Shown: positions 25,956 to 35,048 of the stretch, one piece after another
Layout of the letters: each line of letters opens with the position of its first letter
Numbering within the stretch: position 1 is the first letter of the stretch
Position numbers and translations under genes: made by a program
Notes under the pieces: model-generated
The model's database searches: none
The model's input: the letters and a program-made list of their open reading frames with translations, nothing else
What the model was told of the DNA's origin: nothing
Source of the DNA: JBGZFC01 sp964631255
GTDB lineage: Bacteria; Bacteroidota; Bacteroidia; Bacteroidales; Dysgonomonadaceae
Direction of reading: 5' to 3'
Length of the DNA: 64,000 nucleotides
NCBI GenBank assembly: GCA_964631255.1
Contig: CAZVWS010000003.1
Coordinates: 50,444 to 114,443, forward strand

Positions 25956-26992
25956 TGAATTTCTATTCTCCAAATAACAATGATTATCGGCTTTGGTTAG
26001 AAAGTCTCAAGACAAAAATTCTCCAAAGCCAAATAAAAGCCGCTATTTCTGTCAATAGAGAACTAATATTATTATATTGGGAAATAGGGAAACAAATTGT
26101 CGAAAAACAAAAAGCAGCCTCTTGGGGAAGTGGTTTTATCGAACAACTAAGCCAAGATTTAAGAAAGGAATTTCCGGATTTAACCGGATTCTCAAAAAGA
26201 AATTTAGAATTCTGCCGTCAATTCTATTCGTTTTACAATCAAGAAGTTCCAATTTCGAAACAAGTTGTTTCGCAATTAGGATATATACCTTGGGGGCATC
26301 ATATTGTTATCATGCAAAAAATAAAACAGACCTCCAAAGCTCTTTTCTACATCAACCAAACCATCGAAAATAATTGGAGCCGTTCCGTGTTGCAAATGCA
26401 GATTGAAAGCAACTTGTTTGAACGACAAGGTAAATCGGTAAACAACTTTAGTTTAACACTTCCTCAACCGCAATCCGATTTGGCTAACCAATTGCTAAAA
26501 GACCCGTATAATTTTAGTTTCCTCACATTAGAAAAAAATGTACAAGAACTAGAATTGGAGAATCAATTGGTTAAAAATATAACCCAGTTTATCCTCGAAT
26601 TGGGCAAAGGTTTTGCCTATATGGGGCGACAATTTGAGATGCGTGTAAATAACAAGGAATATCGTCTCGATCTGCTGTTTTATCACGTAAAACTCAAATG
26701 TTATTTTGTTATCGAATTAAAAACAAAAGAATTTGAACCCGAATTTATAGGAAAACTCAACTTTTATCTCTCGGCAATAGACAGTTTGATAAAAGACGAA
26801 TCCGACGCGCCCACCATTGGAATGTTGCTTTGCAAAACAAAAGACAACTTGAATGTGGAATTTGCTCTTCGCGATATTAACAAACCAATTGGTGTTAGCG
26901 AATTTACGTTTAAAGAATTGCCCGTAGAAATTCAAAAAGTTCTCCCTACTGTTGAGGAACTTGAAACAGAACTTTTTAAAGAAAACAAATAA
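25955..26992 (+). CDS. DUF1016/YhcG family PDDEXK nuclease
   Basis: 345 residues from ATG 25955 (an in-frame TTG at 25952 is less likely). N-terminal DUF1016 helical domain (about 10-150: LILLYWEIGKQIVEKQ, WGSGFIEQLSQDLR, FSKRNLEFCRQFY) and C-terminal PDDEXK nuclease domain with the core Asp and ELK motif (EYRLDLLFYH then CYFVIELKTKEF) and GKLNFYLSAID. YhcG proteins are predicted DNA-processing nucleases, often near restriction systems or as mobile cargo; the physiological role is unknown. The gene sits between phoH and purC, overlapping the phoH stop by one base and ending 12 bases before purC, so it is fully inside the operon. That placement is unusual. Confidence 0.88.
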   Translation: MNFYSPNNNDYRLWLESLKTKILQSQIKAAISVNRELILLYWEIGKQIVEKQKAASWGSGFIEQLSQDLRKEFPDLTGFSKRNLEFCRQFYSFYNQEVPISKQVVSQLGYIPWGHHIVIMQKIKQTSKALFYINQTIENNWSRSVLQMQIESNLFERQGKSVNNFSLTLPQPQSDLANQLLKDPYNFSFLTLEKNVQELELENQLVKNITQFILELGKGFAYMGRQFEMRVNNKEYRLDLLFYHVKLKCYFVIELKTKEFEPEFIGKLNFYLSAIDSLIKDESDAPTIGMLLCKTKDNLNVEFALRDINKPIGVSEFTFKELPVEIQKVLPTVEELETELFKENK

Positions 26993-27004
26993 AAAAATAT
27001 AGTT

Positions 27005-27946
27005 ATGTCCAACACATTAACCACCACCAACTACACTTTTCCCAATCAAACCCACGTTTACCACGGAAAAGTGCGCGATGTATATAGCATCGGAAACGAC
27101 ACATTAGTAATGATTGCTACCGACCGCATCTCGGCGTTCGATGTAATTTTGCCCGAAGGCATTCCCTACAAAGGACAAGTTCTCAACCAAATAGCCGCCA
27201 AGTTTTTGGATGCAACTGCCGATATTGTTCCCAACTGGAAACAGGCTTCGCCCGACCCGATGGTAACCGTTGGCGTTCGTTGCGAACCGTTTAAAGTAGA
27301 GATGGTTATCCGCGGTTACATTACCGGAAGCGCGTGGCGCGAGTACAAAAAAGGAGCACGCACCCTTTGCGGATTGCCGTTGTCCGAAGGAATGCGCGAA
27401 AACCAAAAGTTCGACACGCCGCTCATCACGCCCACAACCAAAGCCGATGAAGGTCACGACGAAAATATTTCGCGCGAAGAAATCATTGCCCAAGGTTTGG
27501 TATCGAAAGAAGATTACGAACAACTGGAAAAATACACGTATGCACTTTTCCAACGCGGCACCGAAATAGCTGCCGAAAAAGGATTAATTCTCGTGGACAC
27601 CAAATACGAATTCGGTAAAAAAGACGGCAAAATCTACCTGATTGACGAAATTCACACGCCCGACTCATCGCGCTATTTCTACAGCGAAGGCTACGAAGAA
27701 CGTTTCGCCAAAGGCGAAGAACAAAAACAACTCTCCAAAGAATTTGTCCGCAAATGGCTGATGGAAAACGGATTTCAAGGATTGGAAGGACAGCAAGTTC
27801 CCGAGATGACCGAAGCTTATTGCAACAGCGTATCGGAACGTTACATCGAATTGTACGAAAAAATTGTGGGTGAACCGTTCGTAAAAGCAGATGCGAAGGA
27901 TTTAGAAACGAGGATTGAGAAAAATGTAAAGGAATATTTGAAATGA
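27005..27946 (+). CDS. purC: Phosphoribosylaminoimidazole-succinocarboxamide synthase (SAICAR synthetase)
   Basis: 313 residues, the long form of PurC (about 300) found in Bacteroidota, fungi and others. Joins aspartate to CAIR with ATP in de novo purine synthesis. Seen: GKVRDVYSIGNDTLVMIATDR (split: GKVRDVY and ATDRISAFD, about 21-45), RGYITGSAWREYKKG (about 100-114), LITPTTKADEGHDENI (about 141-156), and DEIHTPDSSRYF (about 218-229), all family signatures. Last gene of the PurF-like operon; a repeat-rich 160-base gap separates it from ubiE. Confidence 0.95.
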   Translation: MSNTLTTTNYTFPNQTHVYHGKVRDVYSIGNDTLVMIATDRISAFDVILPEGIPYKGQVLNQIAAKFLDATADIVPNWKQASPDPMVTVGVRCEPFKVEMVIRGYITGSAWREYKKGARTLCGLPLSEGMRENQKFDTPLITPTTKADEGHDENISREEIIAQGLVSKEDYEQLEKYTYALFQRGTEIAAEKGLILVDTKYEFGKKDGKIYLIDEIHTPDSSRYFYSEGYEERFAKGEEQKQLSKEFVRKWLMENGFQGLEGQQVPEMTEAYCNSVSERYIELYEKIVGEPFVKADAKDLETRIEKNVKEYLK

Positions 27947-27948
27947 GG

Positions 27949-28104
27949 CCATTAGCTATTAGCCTTTGGCTGTTAGCTAAAACACATCTCGTTATTTTAG
28001 TCACGTAGTGCTCTTTACAAGTAAAAGAGTTATAAAATAAGTTTTAATACATATCTGTTTGCAATTTCGGACACTAATAGCCAATAGCTAACAGCCAAAA
28101 GCCA
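27949..28104. repeat. Inverted pair of TAGC-rich repeat arms between purC and ubiE
   Basis: Left arm 27949-27983 and right arm 28073-28104 are built from degenerate units such as AGCTATTAGCC and GGCTGTTAGCTA. The best complementary core is 15 bases, TTTGGCTGTTAGCTA (27965-27979) with its reverse complement at 28085-28099, and 17 of 19 positions pair if extended. About 90 bases of unrelated AT-rich sequence lie between. Intergenic repeats of this flavour are seen in several Bacteroidota genomes. Confidence 0.7.
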
Positions 28105-28110
28105 ACAAAA

Positions 28111-28848
28111 ATGACCTACCAAGTAGAAAAAGTTCGTCCATACGAAACCGAACAAACCAAAAAAGAGCAAGTAGAGCAGATGTTCAACCAAATTGCGCCT
28201 AATTACGACCGTCTCAACGGACTGCTTTCGTTGGGAATTGACGATTACTGGCGCAAAGAATCCATTAAAGCGTTAAAACCTTTCAACCCCGAATATATTC
28301 TCGATATTGCCACCGGAACGGGCGATTTTGCCATTCTCGCTCAAAAGATACTACAACCCAAACGCATTATCGGCATCGATATTTCCGAAGGAATGATGGA
28401 GGTGGGTAGAGAAAAAGTAAAACGCAAAGGATTAGAACACATCATTACTTTTGATAGGCAAGACTCGTCGGCACTATCGTTTCCCGAAGAATCTTTCGAT
28501 GCGGTTACGGCAGCTTTCGGTGTGCGCAATTTCGAAGATATCGACAAAAGTTTCACCGAAGTGTTGCGCGTACTCAAACCGGGCGGCGTATTTCTTTTCA
28601 TCGAACTAAGCATACCGGAGGTTACCCCGATGAAAAATCTTTATTCGCTCTACACCAAGCATATAATGCCCGTTCTATCCAACACAATGGCAACCGAACA
28701 ACGCGCCTACGAATATTTGCCCGAGTCCATCGCCGCCTTTCCGCAAGGCAGAGAAATGATGCTCATTTTGAAGAAAAACGGCTTCCGGAATATTCGCCTG
28801 CGGCGGTTTACATTGGGAATAAGCACGTTGTATATTGCCGAAAAATGA
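28111..28848 (+). CDS. ubiE: Demethylmenaquinone (ubiquinone) methyltransferase
   Basis: 245 residues, usual length. SAM-dependent C-methylation of demethylmenaquinone, the last step of menaquinone synthesis (the quinone expected in an anaerobic Bacteroidota); menG is an equivalent name. Seen: UbiE signature 1 region FNQIAPNYDRLNGLLSLGID (about 26-45), SAM motif ILDIATGTGDFAI (about 63-75), and signature 2 RVLKPGGVFLFIELSIP (about 157-173), ending FTLGISTLYIAEK. The start follows six bases after the right arm of the repeat at 27949-28104, so its transcript may begin in or before the repeat. Menaquinone would feed electrons to NrfH in the nitrite module of this window. Confidence 0.95.
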   Translation: MTYQVEKVRPYETEQTKKEQVEQMFNQIAPNYDRLNGLLSLGIDDYWRKESIKALKPFNPEYILDIATGTGDFAILAQKILQPKRIIGIDISEGMMEVGREKVKRKGLEHIITFDRQDSSALSFPEESFDAVTAAFGVRNFEDIDKSFTEVLRVLKPGGVFLFIELSIPEVTPMKNLYSLYTKHIMPVLSNTMATEQRAYEYLPESIAAFPQGREMMLILKKNGFRNIRLRRFTLGISTLYIAEK

Positions 28849-29183
28849 ATTGGGAAGTGAAATTTCAACTCGAGTAAAAAGACTGTAGCCACCGTTTTTT
28901 ATTGTCATTTCCAACATTAACGACCGGTGAATACAGCCTGAAATCGAATCAGTTGGACACGATTTGACCATCGATTAGAAGATATTTCACGAATTTAAAT
29001 TAATAAATTGTTTTATTTGTAGTTTGTTCCATTTTTTTATTTACCTTTGTCCCGCAAAAGTTTTTATAACAGAAATAGTTATTCGATTATTTTCTTCTTC
29101 TCGAGGCAAGCAATTCTTTAACCCCTCTCTTATTAAATTATCTTCTGCACAATTTATTTTTTATATTAATTTATTACATTTAC
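28849..29183. other. Intergenic region and leader of the RRM protein gene
   Basis: 335 bases without a convincing gene. It contains the RRM gene promoter (-7 element 29042-29049, possible -33 TTTG at 29016-29019) and a U-rich leader of about 130 bases. The rest shows no recognisable signal. Confidence 0.55.
29042..29049 (+). promoter_or_regulatory. Predicted -7 element of the RRM protein promoter
   Basis: TACCTTTG, exact fit to TAnnTTTG. TTTG at 29016-29019 is 22 bases upstream and could be the -33 element. The leader to ATG 29184 would be about 130 bases. Confidence 0.5.
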
Positions 29184-29504
29184 ATGAACATTTTTGTTGC
29201 AGGTTTGAGCTATCAAATTAGCGATGCCGATTTAAAAGAACTTTTTGAGGAATACGGCGAAGTATCCTCTGCCAAAATCATTACCGATAGAGAAACACGT
29301 CGTTCAAAAGGCTACGGTTTCGTAGAAATGTCTGACGAAGACGGACAACGCGCCATCGACGATTTGAATGGAGCTGAATATGACGGACGCACATTGTCTA
29401 TTTCAGTTGCACGCCCACGTGCTGAGGGAGATCGCCCAAGAAACAACAACCGCGGCGGTTACGGCAATCGTGGAGGTAACAGAGACAGAGGAGAAAGATA
29501 TTAA
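29184..29504 (+). CDS. Small RNA-binding protein with one RRM domain
   Basis: 106 residues: one RNA recognition motif (1-80) and an Arg/Gly/Asn-rich tail (about 82-106, NNNRGGYGNRGGNRDRG). The RNP2 motif IFVAGL (2-7) and RNP1 motif KGYGFVEM (about 42-49) are intact. Such single-RRM proteins are abundant in Bacteroidota, which often lack Hfq, and have been proposed as global RNA-binding regulators in Bacteroides. The long U-rich leader suggests post-transcriptional self-control, which is inference. A terminator lies 26 bases after the stop, so it is monocistronic. Confidence 0.93.
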   Translation: MNIFVAGLSYQISDADLKELFEEYGEVSSAKIITDRETRRSKGYGFVEMSDEDGQRAIDDLNGAEYDGRTLSISVARPRAEGDRPRNNNRGGYGNRGGNRDRGERY

Positions 29505-29530
29505 TATCATACCTTGTCAGGTTTTACAAA

Positions 29531-29560
29531 AACTGCATCTGTAACAGGTGCAGTTTTTTT
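29531..29560 (+). terminator. Terminator of the RRM protein gene
   Basis: AACTGCATCTG and CAGGTGCAGTT pair around a TAA loop (11-base stem with one G-T wobble), followed by a run of seven T. Confidence 0.85.
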
Positions 29561-29613
29561 ATGTGAACCAACACCGCTTTTCAATCGTTATAAGTTATTA
29601 ATTTCAATCATTT

Positions 29614-30309
29614 ATGCCCACAATTATTCATATTGAAACTGCTACAGAAGTCTGCTCATGTGCTTTGTCTGTTGATGACGTGGTGGTTATAGATAAAATA
29701 AACCGAGACAAACAATCGCATGCCACACATTTAGGCGTATTCGTAGAAGAGATTATGCAGCACGTTCGCCAAGAAAAGATGCAAATTGATGCGATATCAG
29801 TTAGTTGCGGACCCGGCTCCTACACCGGATTGCGCATTGGTGTTTCGCAAGCCAAAGGATTGAGCTTTGGACTAAACATACCGCTTATTGCCATTCCAAC
29901 ACCTGCCATTATGGCGTATTCAGTTAAAAATATGGTAGATAGCGACACATTACTTTGCCCCATGATTGATGCCCGTCGCATGGAAGTTTATGCCACTATT
30001 TTCGACACCTCGTTAAATATAATTCGCCAGACTACAGCCGATATTTTGGACGAAAACAGCTATCACGAACTATTGACTGACCATAAAATTTGCTTTTTTG
30101 GAAACGGAGCACAAAAATTTATGCAAATTATCAATCATCCCAACGCCGTCTATCTCGATAATATAACTCCGTTGGCATCGGCAATGGTACAACCGGCTCT
30201 CGACTGCTTTGCGGAAAAAAAATTTGTTGATAATGCCTATTTTGAACCATTTTATTTGAAGGAATTTAGTGCTACCATTCCCAAAAACAATATCCTTATT
30301 CCCAAATAA
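29614..30309 (+). CDS. tsaB: tRNA threonylcarbamoyladenosine biosynthesis protein TsaB
   Basis: 231 residues, normal length. TsaB is the scaffold partner of TsaD in making the t6A modification at position 37 of ANN-decoding tRNAs. Seen: N-terminal ASKHA-fold start (IIHIETATEVCSCALSV, about 3-19), SHATHLGVFVEEI, and the hallmark SCGPGSYTGLRIGVSQAKGL (about 64-83). It begins 110 bases after the RRM gene stop and after that gene's terminator; the glucanotransferase gene starts 54 bases downstream on the same strand. Confidence 0.92.
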   Translation: MPTIIHIETATEVCSCALSVDDVVVIDKINRDKQSHATHLGVFVEEIMQHVRQEKMQIDAISVSCGPGSYTGLRIGVSQAKGLSFGLNIPLIAIPTPAIMAYSVKNMVDSDTLLCPMIDARRMEVYATIFDTSLNIIRQTTADILDENSYHELLTDHKICFFGNGAQKFMQIINHPNAVYLDNITPLASAMVQPALDCFAEKKFVDNAYFEPFYLKEFSATIPKNNILIPK

Positions 30310-30363
30310 CAATTGTCTTTTTTCTAATAAAAAATCGATAAAAAAACTAAAAGGTAATAACGC

Positions 30364-33027
30364 ATGAATAATCTTCATTTTCAAATCCATTTTAAAACCA
30401 ATTTTGGGCAAGAATTATATATTTGCGGTTCTGTTCCCGAATTAGGAAATATGGATGAAAATCGTGCCATAAAATTAGACTGCGATGGCGAAATTTGTAG
30501 CTGCACGATAAAACTACAAGCACCAAAAAAGATTCATTATTATTATTTTTTGAAGGAAAAAGATTTGGTTTCGCGTCGAGAATGGGGGCAATTTCATTTG
30601 TTGCAAACAAACAAAAATACAGATTATTCCATTGTCGATACTTGGAAAGACCAACCCATTGATAATTATCTGTTTTCCTCGGTTTTTACCGATAATATTT
30701 TCTTTCGGCAACCGATAAAAGTGAAGTCCGATAGCAACAATCGCCTTTTGTTGCATACAATTTGTCCTTACGTAAAAAAAGGGCAAGAAGTGGCAATTTG
30801 TGGCAATTTGGATAGTTTGGGCAATTGGAATCCCAATTTGGCGCTGCCACTCACATTTACAGGTAATAGCGAATGGCAAATTTGGCTAAGTAACGAACTC
30901 GTTAACAGCAACTTCATGTACAAATTTATCATTCGTGATTCAAAAAACGGTAATACTGTACATTGGGAAGATGGGGAAAATCGTGTATTTTTTCCGCCAC
31001 AAAAAAGGCACGATAATCTCATTCACCAAGAAAAAAACTTGCCTTATCGCTACCACAACTTCATCTACAAAGGTACAGGAACGGCAATTCCGGTTTTTTC
31101 GCTTCGAAGTAACGACAGTTTTGGGATTGGAGATTTTCTCGATTTGCAAAAAATGGTCGATTGGGCAGCACTCACCAACCAGCAAGTGATGCAGATTTTG
31201 CCTATCAACGACACAACCACCACCCGAACCAACAGCGACTCCTACCCGTACAACGCCATCTCTTGTTTTGCATTACATCCTATTTATCTGGGATTGAGCG
31301 AATTTTCATTACCCGATAAAAAAATGGCAAAATATCTGCGCGAGTCAGCCAAACTCAACAAACTGCCAGAAGTAGATTATGAAAAAACGCTGTTTCTGAA
31401 AGAAAAATTTTTGCTCGATTTATTTCGGCAAGATGGTACAAACGTTTTATATTCTGACGAATACAAACAGTTTCTTGATGACAACCGGTTTTGGCTTTTC
31501 TCGTATGCTTGTTACTGTTTCTTTCGAGATACATTTGGCACAGCCGATTTTTCCAAATGGGGCGAATTTGCACAATATGATGAGCAGAAATTAAAAATCC
31601 TGATTTTAACAAACACGGAAGCGAAAAAGAAGACTGATTATACCTGTTTCGTGCAATTTCTGCTTGACAAACAACTAAAAAAAGTCCGTCAACATGCACA
31701 TAAAAAAGGAGTTGTACTCAAAGGAGACATTCCTATCGGCATCCACCGAAATAGCGTAGATGCTTGGACAAAACCGCACCTGTTTCATCTAAATACCCAA
31801 ACCGGTGCTCCACCCGACGATTTTTCGGTTCGCGGTCAAAATTGGGGTTTCCCTACCTACAATTGGGCTGCCATGCAGAAGGAGGATTATGCTTGGTGGA
31901 AAAATCGGTTTCGCAAAATGACCGACTTTTTCGATATGTATCGCATCGATCATATTCTGGGTTTTTTCAGAATTTGGGAAATACCACTCATTGCCGTGCA
32001 GGGTTTGCTGGGACAGTTTTCGCCGGCTCTGCCATTCGGATTGCAGGAATTGCTGGAAAACGGTTTTCCATTTGATGAAAACAGAATGACACAACCATTT
32101 ATTCACGACGATTTTCTGCCCAATATTTTTGGAAATTATGCAAGCGTAGTGAAAGAAAAATATCTACAATCTATCTCAGATACAACATATAAGCTAAAAA
32201 AAGAGCTAAATACGCAACAAAAAATAAAATCTTTTTTTTCCAACAAGGACGACGAAAGGAGTAATTTCATTCGCGATGGACTTTTCGCGTTGTGCAACGA
32301 AGTTTTGTTTGTACCCGATAGAGTGCAAAAGGATTTTTTTCATCCGCGCATCATGGCGCAAAGCACTTACTCTTACCTTTATTTGCCCGACGAAATAAAA
32401 AAACGCTTCGACCATTTATACAACCATTTTTTCTATCACCGACACAACGATTTTTGGCGTTCGCAAGCGATGCAGAAGCTCCCTTCGCTCATCCAATCGG
32501 CTTCCATGCTGGTTTGTGGCGAAGATTTGGGCATGATTCCCCATTGCGTGCCATCGGTTATGAATGAGTTGCAAATATTGGGTTTGGAAATACAACGAAT
32601 GCCCAAAACTCCCAACACCTTGTTTTCTGATATAGACAAAATTCCCTATCTCTCGGTGTGTTCCACTTCTACGCACGACATGCCGCCAATCAGGCTGTGG
32701 TGGCAAGAAAACAGAGAACTTACGCAACTTTATTACAACGAATTTCTACACCACGAAGGAGAAGCTCCCGCGCAATGTCCGGCTCCAATTTGTAAAGAAA
32801 TTCTTCAGCAACATCTTCACTCGCCGGCGATGTGGGTAATTTTGCCTTGGCAAGATTGGATGTCGATTTCGGAGAAACAAAGAAGGAAAAATGCCGCCGA
32901 AGAACAGATAAATAATCCATCGGATGCCAACCATTACTGGTGTTACCGGATGCATATCACGCTGGAACAGTTACTGAAAGAGAAAGAATTGAATCGGGAA
33001 ATTGCCGAGATGAGCAAAAGAAATTGA
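30364..33027 (+). CDS. malQ: 4-alpha-glucanotransferase (GH77) with two N-terminal starch-binding domains
   Basis: 887 residues, long because two CBM20-type domains precede the catalytic domain: about 1-100 (FGQELYICGSVPELG) and about 125-215 (GQEVAICGNLDSLGNWNP). The GH77 domain (about 240-880) transfers alpha-1,4-glucan segments during glycogen or maltodextrin use. Catalytic residues by family: nucleophile Asp529 (YRIDHILG), acid/base Glu720 (CGEDLGMIP) and Asp772 (TSTHDMP). Cytoplasmic (no signal peptide). This CBM20-CBM20-GH77 order resembles plant DPE2 and is common in Bacteroidota. The downstream CBM9-like gene may be unrelated. Confidence 0.93.
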   Translation: MNNLHFQIHFKTNFGQELYICGSVPELGNMDENRAIKLDCDGEICSCTIKLQAPKKIHYYYFLKEKDLVSRREWGQFHLLQTNKNTDYSIVDTWKDQPIDNYLFSSVFTDNIFFRQPIKVKSDSNNRLLLHTICPYVKKGQEVAICGNLDSLGNWNPNLALPLTFTGNSEWQIWLSNELVNSNFMYKFIIRDSKNGNTVHWEDGENRVFFPPQKRHDNLIHQEKNLPYRYHNFIYKGTGTAIPVFSLRSNDSFGIGDFLDLQKMVDWAALTNQQVMQILPINDTTTTRTNSDSYPYNAISCFALHPIYLGLSEFSLPDKKMAKYLRESAKLNKLPEVDYEKTLFLKEKFLLDLFRQDGTNVLYSDEYKQFLDDNRFWLFSYACYCFFRDTFGTADFSKWGEFAQYDEQKLKILILTNTEAKKKTDYTCFVQFLLDKQLKKVRQHAHKKGVVLKGDIPIGIHRNSVDAWTKPHLFHLNTQTGAPPDDFSVRGQNWGFPTYNWAAMQKEDYAWWKNRFRKMTDFFDMYRIDHILGFFRIWEIPLIAVQGLLGQFSPALPFGLQELLENGFPFDENRMTQPFIHDDFLPNIFGNYASVVKEKYLQSISDTTYKLKKELNTQQKIKSFFSNKDDERSNFIRDGLFALCNEVLFVPDRVQKDFFHPRIMAQSTYSYLYLPDEIKKRFDHLYNHFFYHRHNDFWRSQAMQKLPSLIQSASMLVCGEDLGMIPHCVPSVMNELQILGLEIQRMPKTPNTLFSDIDKIPYLSVCSTSTHDMPPIRLWWQENRELTQLYYNEFLHHEGEAPAQCPAPICKEILQQHLHSPAMWVILPWQDWMSISEKQRRKNAAEEQINNPSDANHYWCYRMHITLEQLLKEKELNREIAEMSKRN

Positions 33028-33083
33028 TTAGAAAAGTTAGGCGAGAATTGCTCAATTATTTTGTTCGTTTTTTCTAAAATGAA

Positions 33084-33091
33084 TATCTTTG
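33084..33091 (+). promoter_or_regulatory. Predicted -7 element of the CBM9-like gene
   Basis: TATCTTTG, exact fit. It overlaps the earlier in-frame ATG (33079), which argues for the later start at 33109. Confidence 0.45.
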
Positions 33092-33108
33092 ATGAAAATA
33101 TTGTAAAA

Positions 33109-33756
33109 ATGAAAATTCTACAAGTACCGTTTCTTCATTTTGGAGATAACCAAGATACATGCGACCAAATAAAGCAGTTGCTCCAACACGGTGCAAAAGC
33201 CGAAATAAACGAAATAAATTGGCGTGAAACATTTCCTAAACGGGTACAATCGGAAGTGTATGTAACATACGATAATGAACATCTTTATCTGCTTTTTCAG
33301 GTTTTTGATGAAAAAATCAGGGCAAACTACACCTGCGATTTTGAACCCGTGTGGCAAGATAGTTGCGTGGAGTTCTTTATGCAGCGCGAGGGCGAAACAA
33401 TTTATCGCAATATCGAATGTAATATTTTGGGTACACTTTTGGTATCGAAACGCGAAAGCAGAGATTCATCCGAGCCGATGACGGCAGAAGCATCTTCCAT
33501 TCAACGATTTACGCAAATAAAAACGAATTTTAAAGGCGATTCGCAAACCGCCGATTGGCTCGCCTTTCTAACAATCCCCAAAAACGTGTTGGGTTTTGGA
33601 AGTTCGGAACAGTTTTCAGGGCAAAATATCCGTGCCAATTTTTATAAATGTGGCGATGAAACTCCCGAACCGCACTACATCAGTTGGAATCCAATCGATT
33701 TGCCAAAGCCCGATTTTCATGCTCCATCGTTTTTCGGACTTCTACAACTTTTATAA
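33109..33756 (+). CDS. CBM9-like / carbohydrate-binding-fold protein
   Basis: 215 residues from ATG 33109 (frame open from 33061). The pattern SEVYVTYDNEHLYLLFQVFDE, then WQDSCVEFFMQREGE and YRNIECNILGTLL, with a late NIRANFYKCGDE and SWNPIDLPKPDFHAPSFFG, is that of the CBM9-like beta-sandwich family. Related domains bind sugars or cap polysaccharide ends, but here there is no signal peptide, so a cytoplasmic role is likely and function is unknown. I favour the later start because a -7 element covers the earlier ATG. The kinase-like gene follows 43 bases downstream. Confidence 0.8.
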   Translation: MKILQVPFLHFGDNQDTCDQIKQLLQHGAKAEINEINWRETFPKRVQSEVYVTYDNEHLYLLFQVFDEKIRANYTCDFEPVWQDSCVEFFMQREGETIYRNIECNILGTLLVSKRESRDSSEPMTAEASSIQRFTQIKTNFKGDSQTADWLAFLTIPKNVLGFGSSEQFSGQNIRANFYKCGDETPEPHYISWNPIDLPKPDFHAPSFFGLLQLL

Positions 33757-33799
33757 ATAAACTGAATTTTATCACATCTACAGCAAAAAATAGAATCAA

Positions 33800-34909
33800 A
33801 TGCAAACCAATACAGAACTCAAAGAGATTGTAGCTCAATTTATTGATACTGCAAACGACATTAAAATACAACCGTTGGGAAAAGGACATATCAATGACTC
33901 GTTTCTTGTGGAAAACCAAAACAAAAAATATGTTTTGCAACGTATCAACCACGCAATTTTTAAAAATGTGCCCGAGTTGCAAAATAATATTTTGCGTGTA
34001 ACTTTGCATATCCGTCAAAAACTTCATCGCCTGGGCGAAACAGATTTAGATAGAAAAGTGCTTTCACTCATCCCAACGCACCAAAACAAGCTCTATCTGG
34101 AAGACAAAAATGGCAATTTCTGGCGCATGATGCCTTTCATTGCAAACAGCAAAAGTTACGACGAAATAAATCCCGAGCTGGCATTTCGAGCCGGTTTGGC
34201 TTTTGGCGAATTTCAGAATATGTTGGCGGATTTGCCCGGCGAACCACTTTTTGAAACAATTCCGAATTTTCACAACATGGAAATGCGACTCGATATGTTC
34301 AGAGAATCTGTACGAGCCAACAAAGCCAACCGATTGGACGAAGTACAGGATTTGGTGAACGAGATTGAAAAACGTGCCGACGAAATGTGCAAAGCCGAGC
34401 AGCTGCATCGCGAAGGCAAATTGCCAAAACGAACCAATCATTGCGATACAAAAGTAAATAATATTCTTTTCGATAACGATGATAACGTGCTGTGTGTCGT
34501 TGATTTAGACACCGTAATGCCGGGATATGTGCTTTCCGATTTTGGCGATTTTATACGTACCGGTGCAAACACCGGAGCCGAAGACGACGAAAACACCGAC
34601 AATATCCGCATAGATTTGGCTATTTTTGAAGGTTTTGCCAAAGGATATTTGCAAAATGCCATTTCGTTTCTGACCGAGTCAGAAATTCAGAATCTGGCTT
34701 TCGGCGCAAAATTGCTCACCTACATGCAAACCGTACGCTTCCTTACCGACTACATCGATGGCGACACTTATTACAAAATCAGCTATCCAAAACACAATTT
34801 GGTACGCTCACATGCTCAGTTTAAACTTTTGCAAAGCATGGAACAAAACTATACCGCGATGCAAAAAACAGTGCAAGATGTAGCCGACCAACTCGCTCGG
34901 AAACAATAA
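33800..34909 (+). CDS. N-acetylhexosamine 1-kinase-like phosphotransferase (APH family)
   Basis: 369 residues. The protein has the aminoglycoside/choline kinase fold: nucleotide lobe (QPLGKGHINDSFLVENQNK, about 27-46), Brenner motif HCDTKVNN (214-221) and DLD metal site (Asp235, Asp237; CVVDLDTVMPG). The run SDFGDFIRTGANTGAEDDE (about 244-262) is, as I remember, characteristic of NahK, which phosphorylates GlcNAc/GalNAc at C1 in the lacto-N-biose pathway. Bacteroidota homologs are often just called phosphotransferase or aminoglycoside phosphotransferase; antibiotic resistance is unlikely. Neighbouring malQ and CBM9-like genes fit a sugar role. Function inferred, family firm. Confidence 0.8.
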   Translation: MQTNTELKEIVAQFIDTANDIKIQPLGKGHINDSFLVENQNKKYVLQRINHAIFKNVPELQNNILRVTLHIRQKLHRLGETDLDRKVLSLIPTHQNKLYLEDKNGNFWRMMPFIANSKSYDEINPELAFRAGLAFGEFQNMLADLPGEPLFETIPNFHNMEMRLDMFRESVRANKANRLDEVQDLVNEIEKRADEMCKAEQLHREGKLPKRTNHCDTKVNNILFDNDDNVLCVVDLDTVMPGYVLSDFGDFIRTGANTGAEDDENTDNIRIDLAIFEGFAKGYLQNAISFLTESEIQNLAFGAKLLTYMQTVRFLTDYIDGDTYYKISYPKHNLVRSHAQFKLLQSMEQNYTAMQKTVQDVADQLARKQ

Positions 34910-35048
34910 CATCGAACTGACGGTATTTCGGCATCCATATTGCTCAAAATCGAAATTACAACAGATTGGTTATCCCCTATTTTTATCCAAAAAAAGGTTG
35001 GGTTTGATATTTATTACACAAAAAGTAGGTTACATAAAGAAAAATAAC

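Noticed and set aside
33800..34909. Aminoglycoside resistance kinase
   Set aside because: The fold is shared, but the DFGDFIRTGANTGAEDDE stretch fits N-acetylhexosamine kinases and the neighbours are carbohydrate genes.
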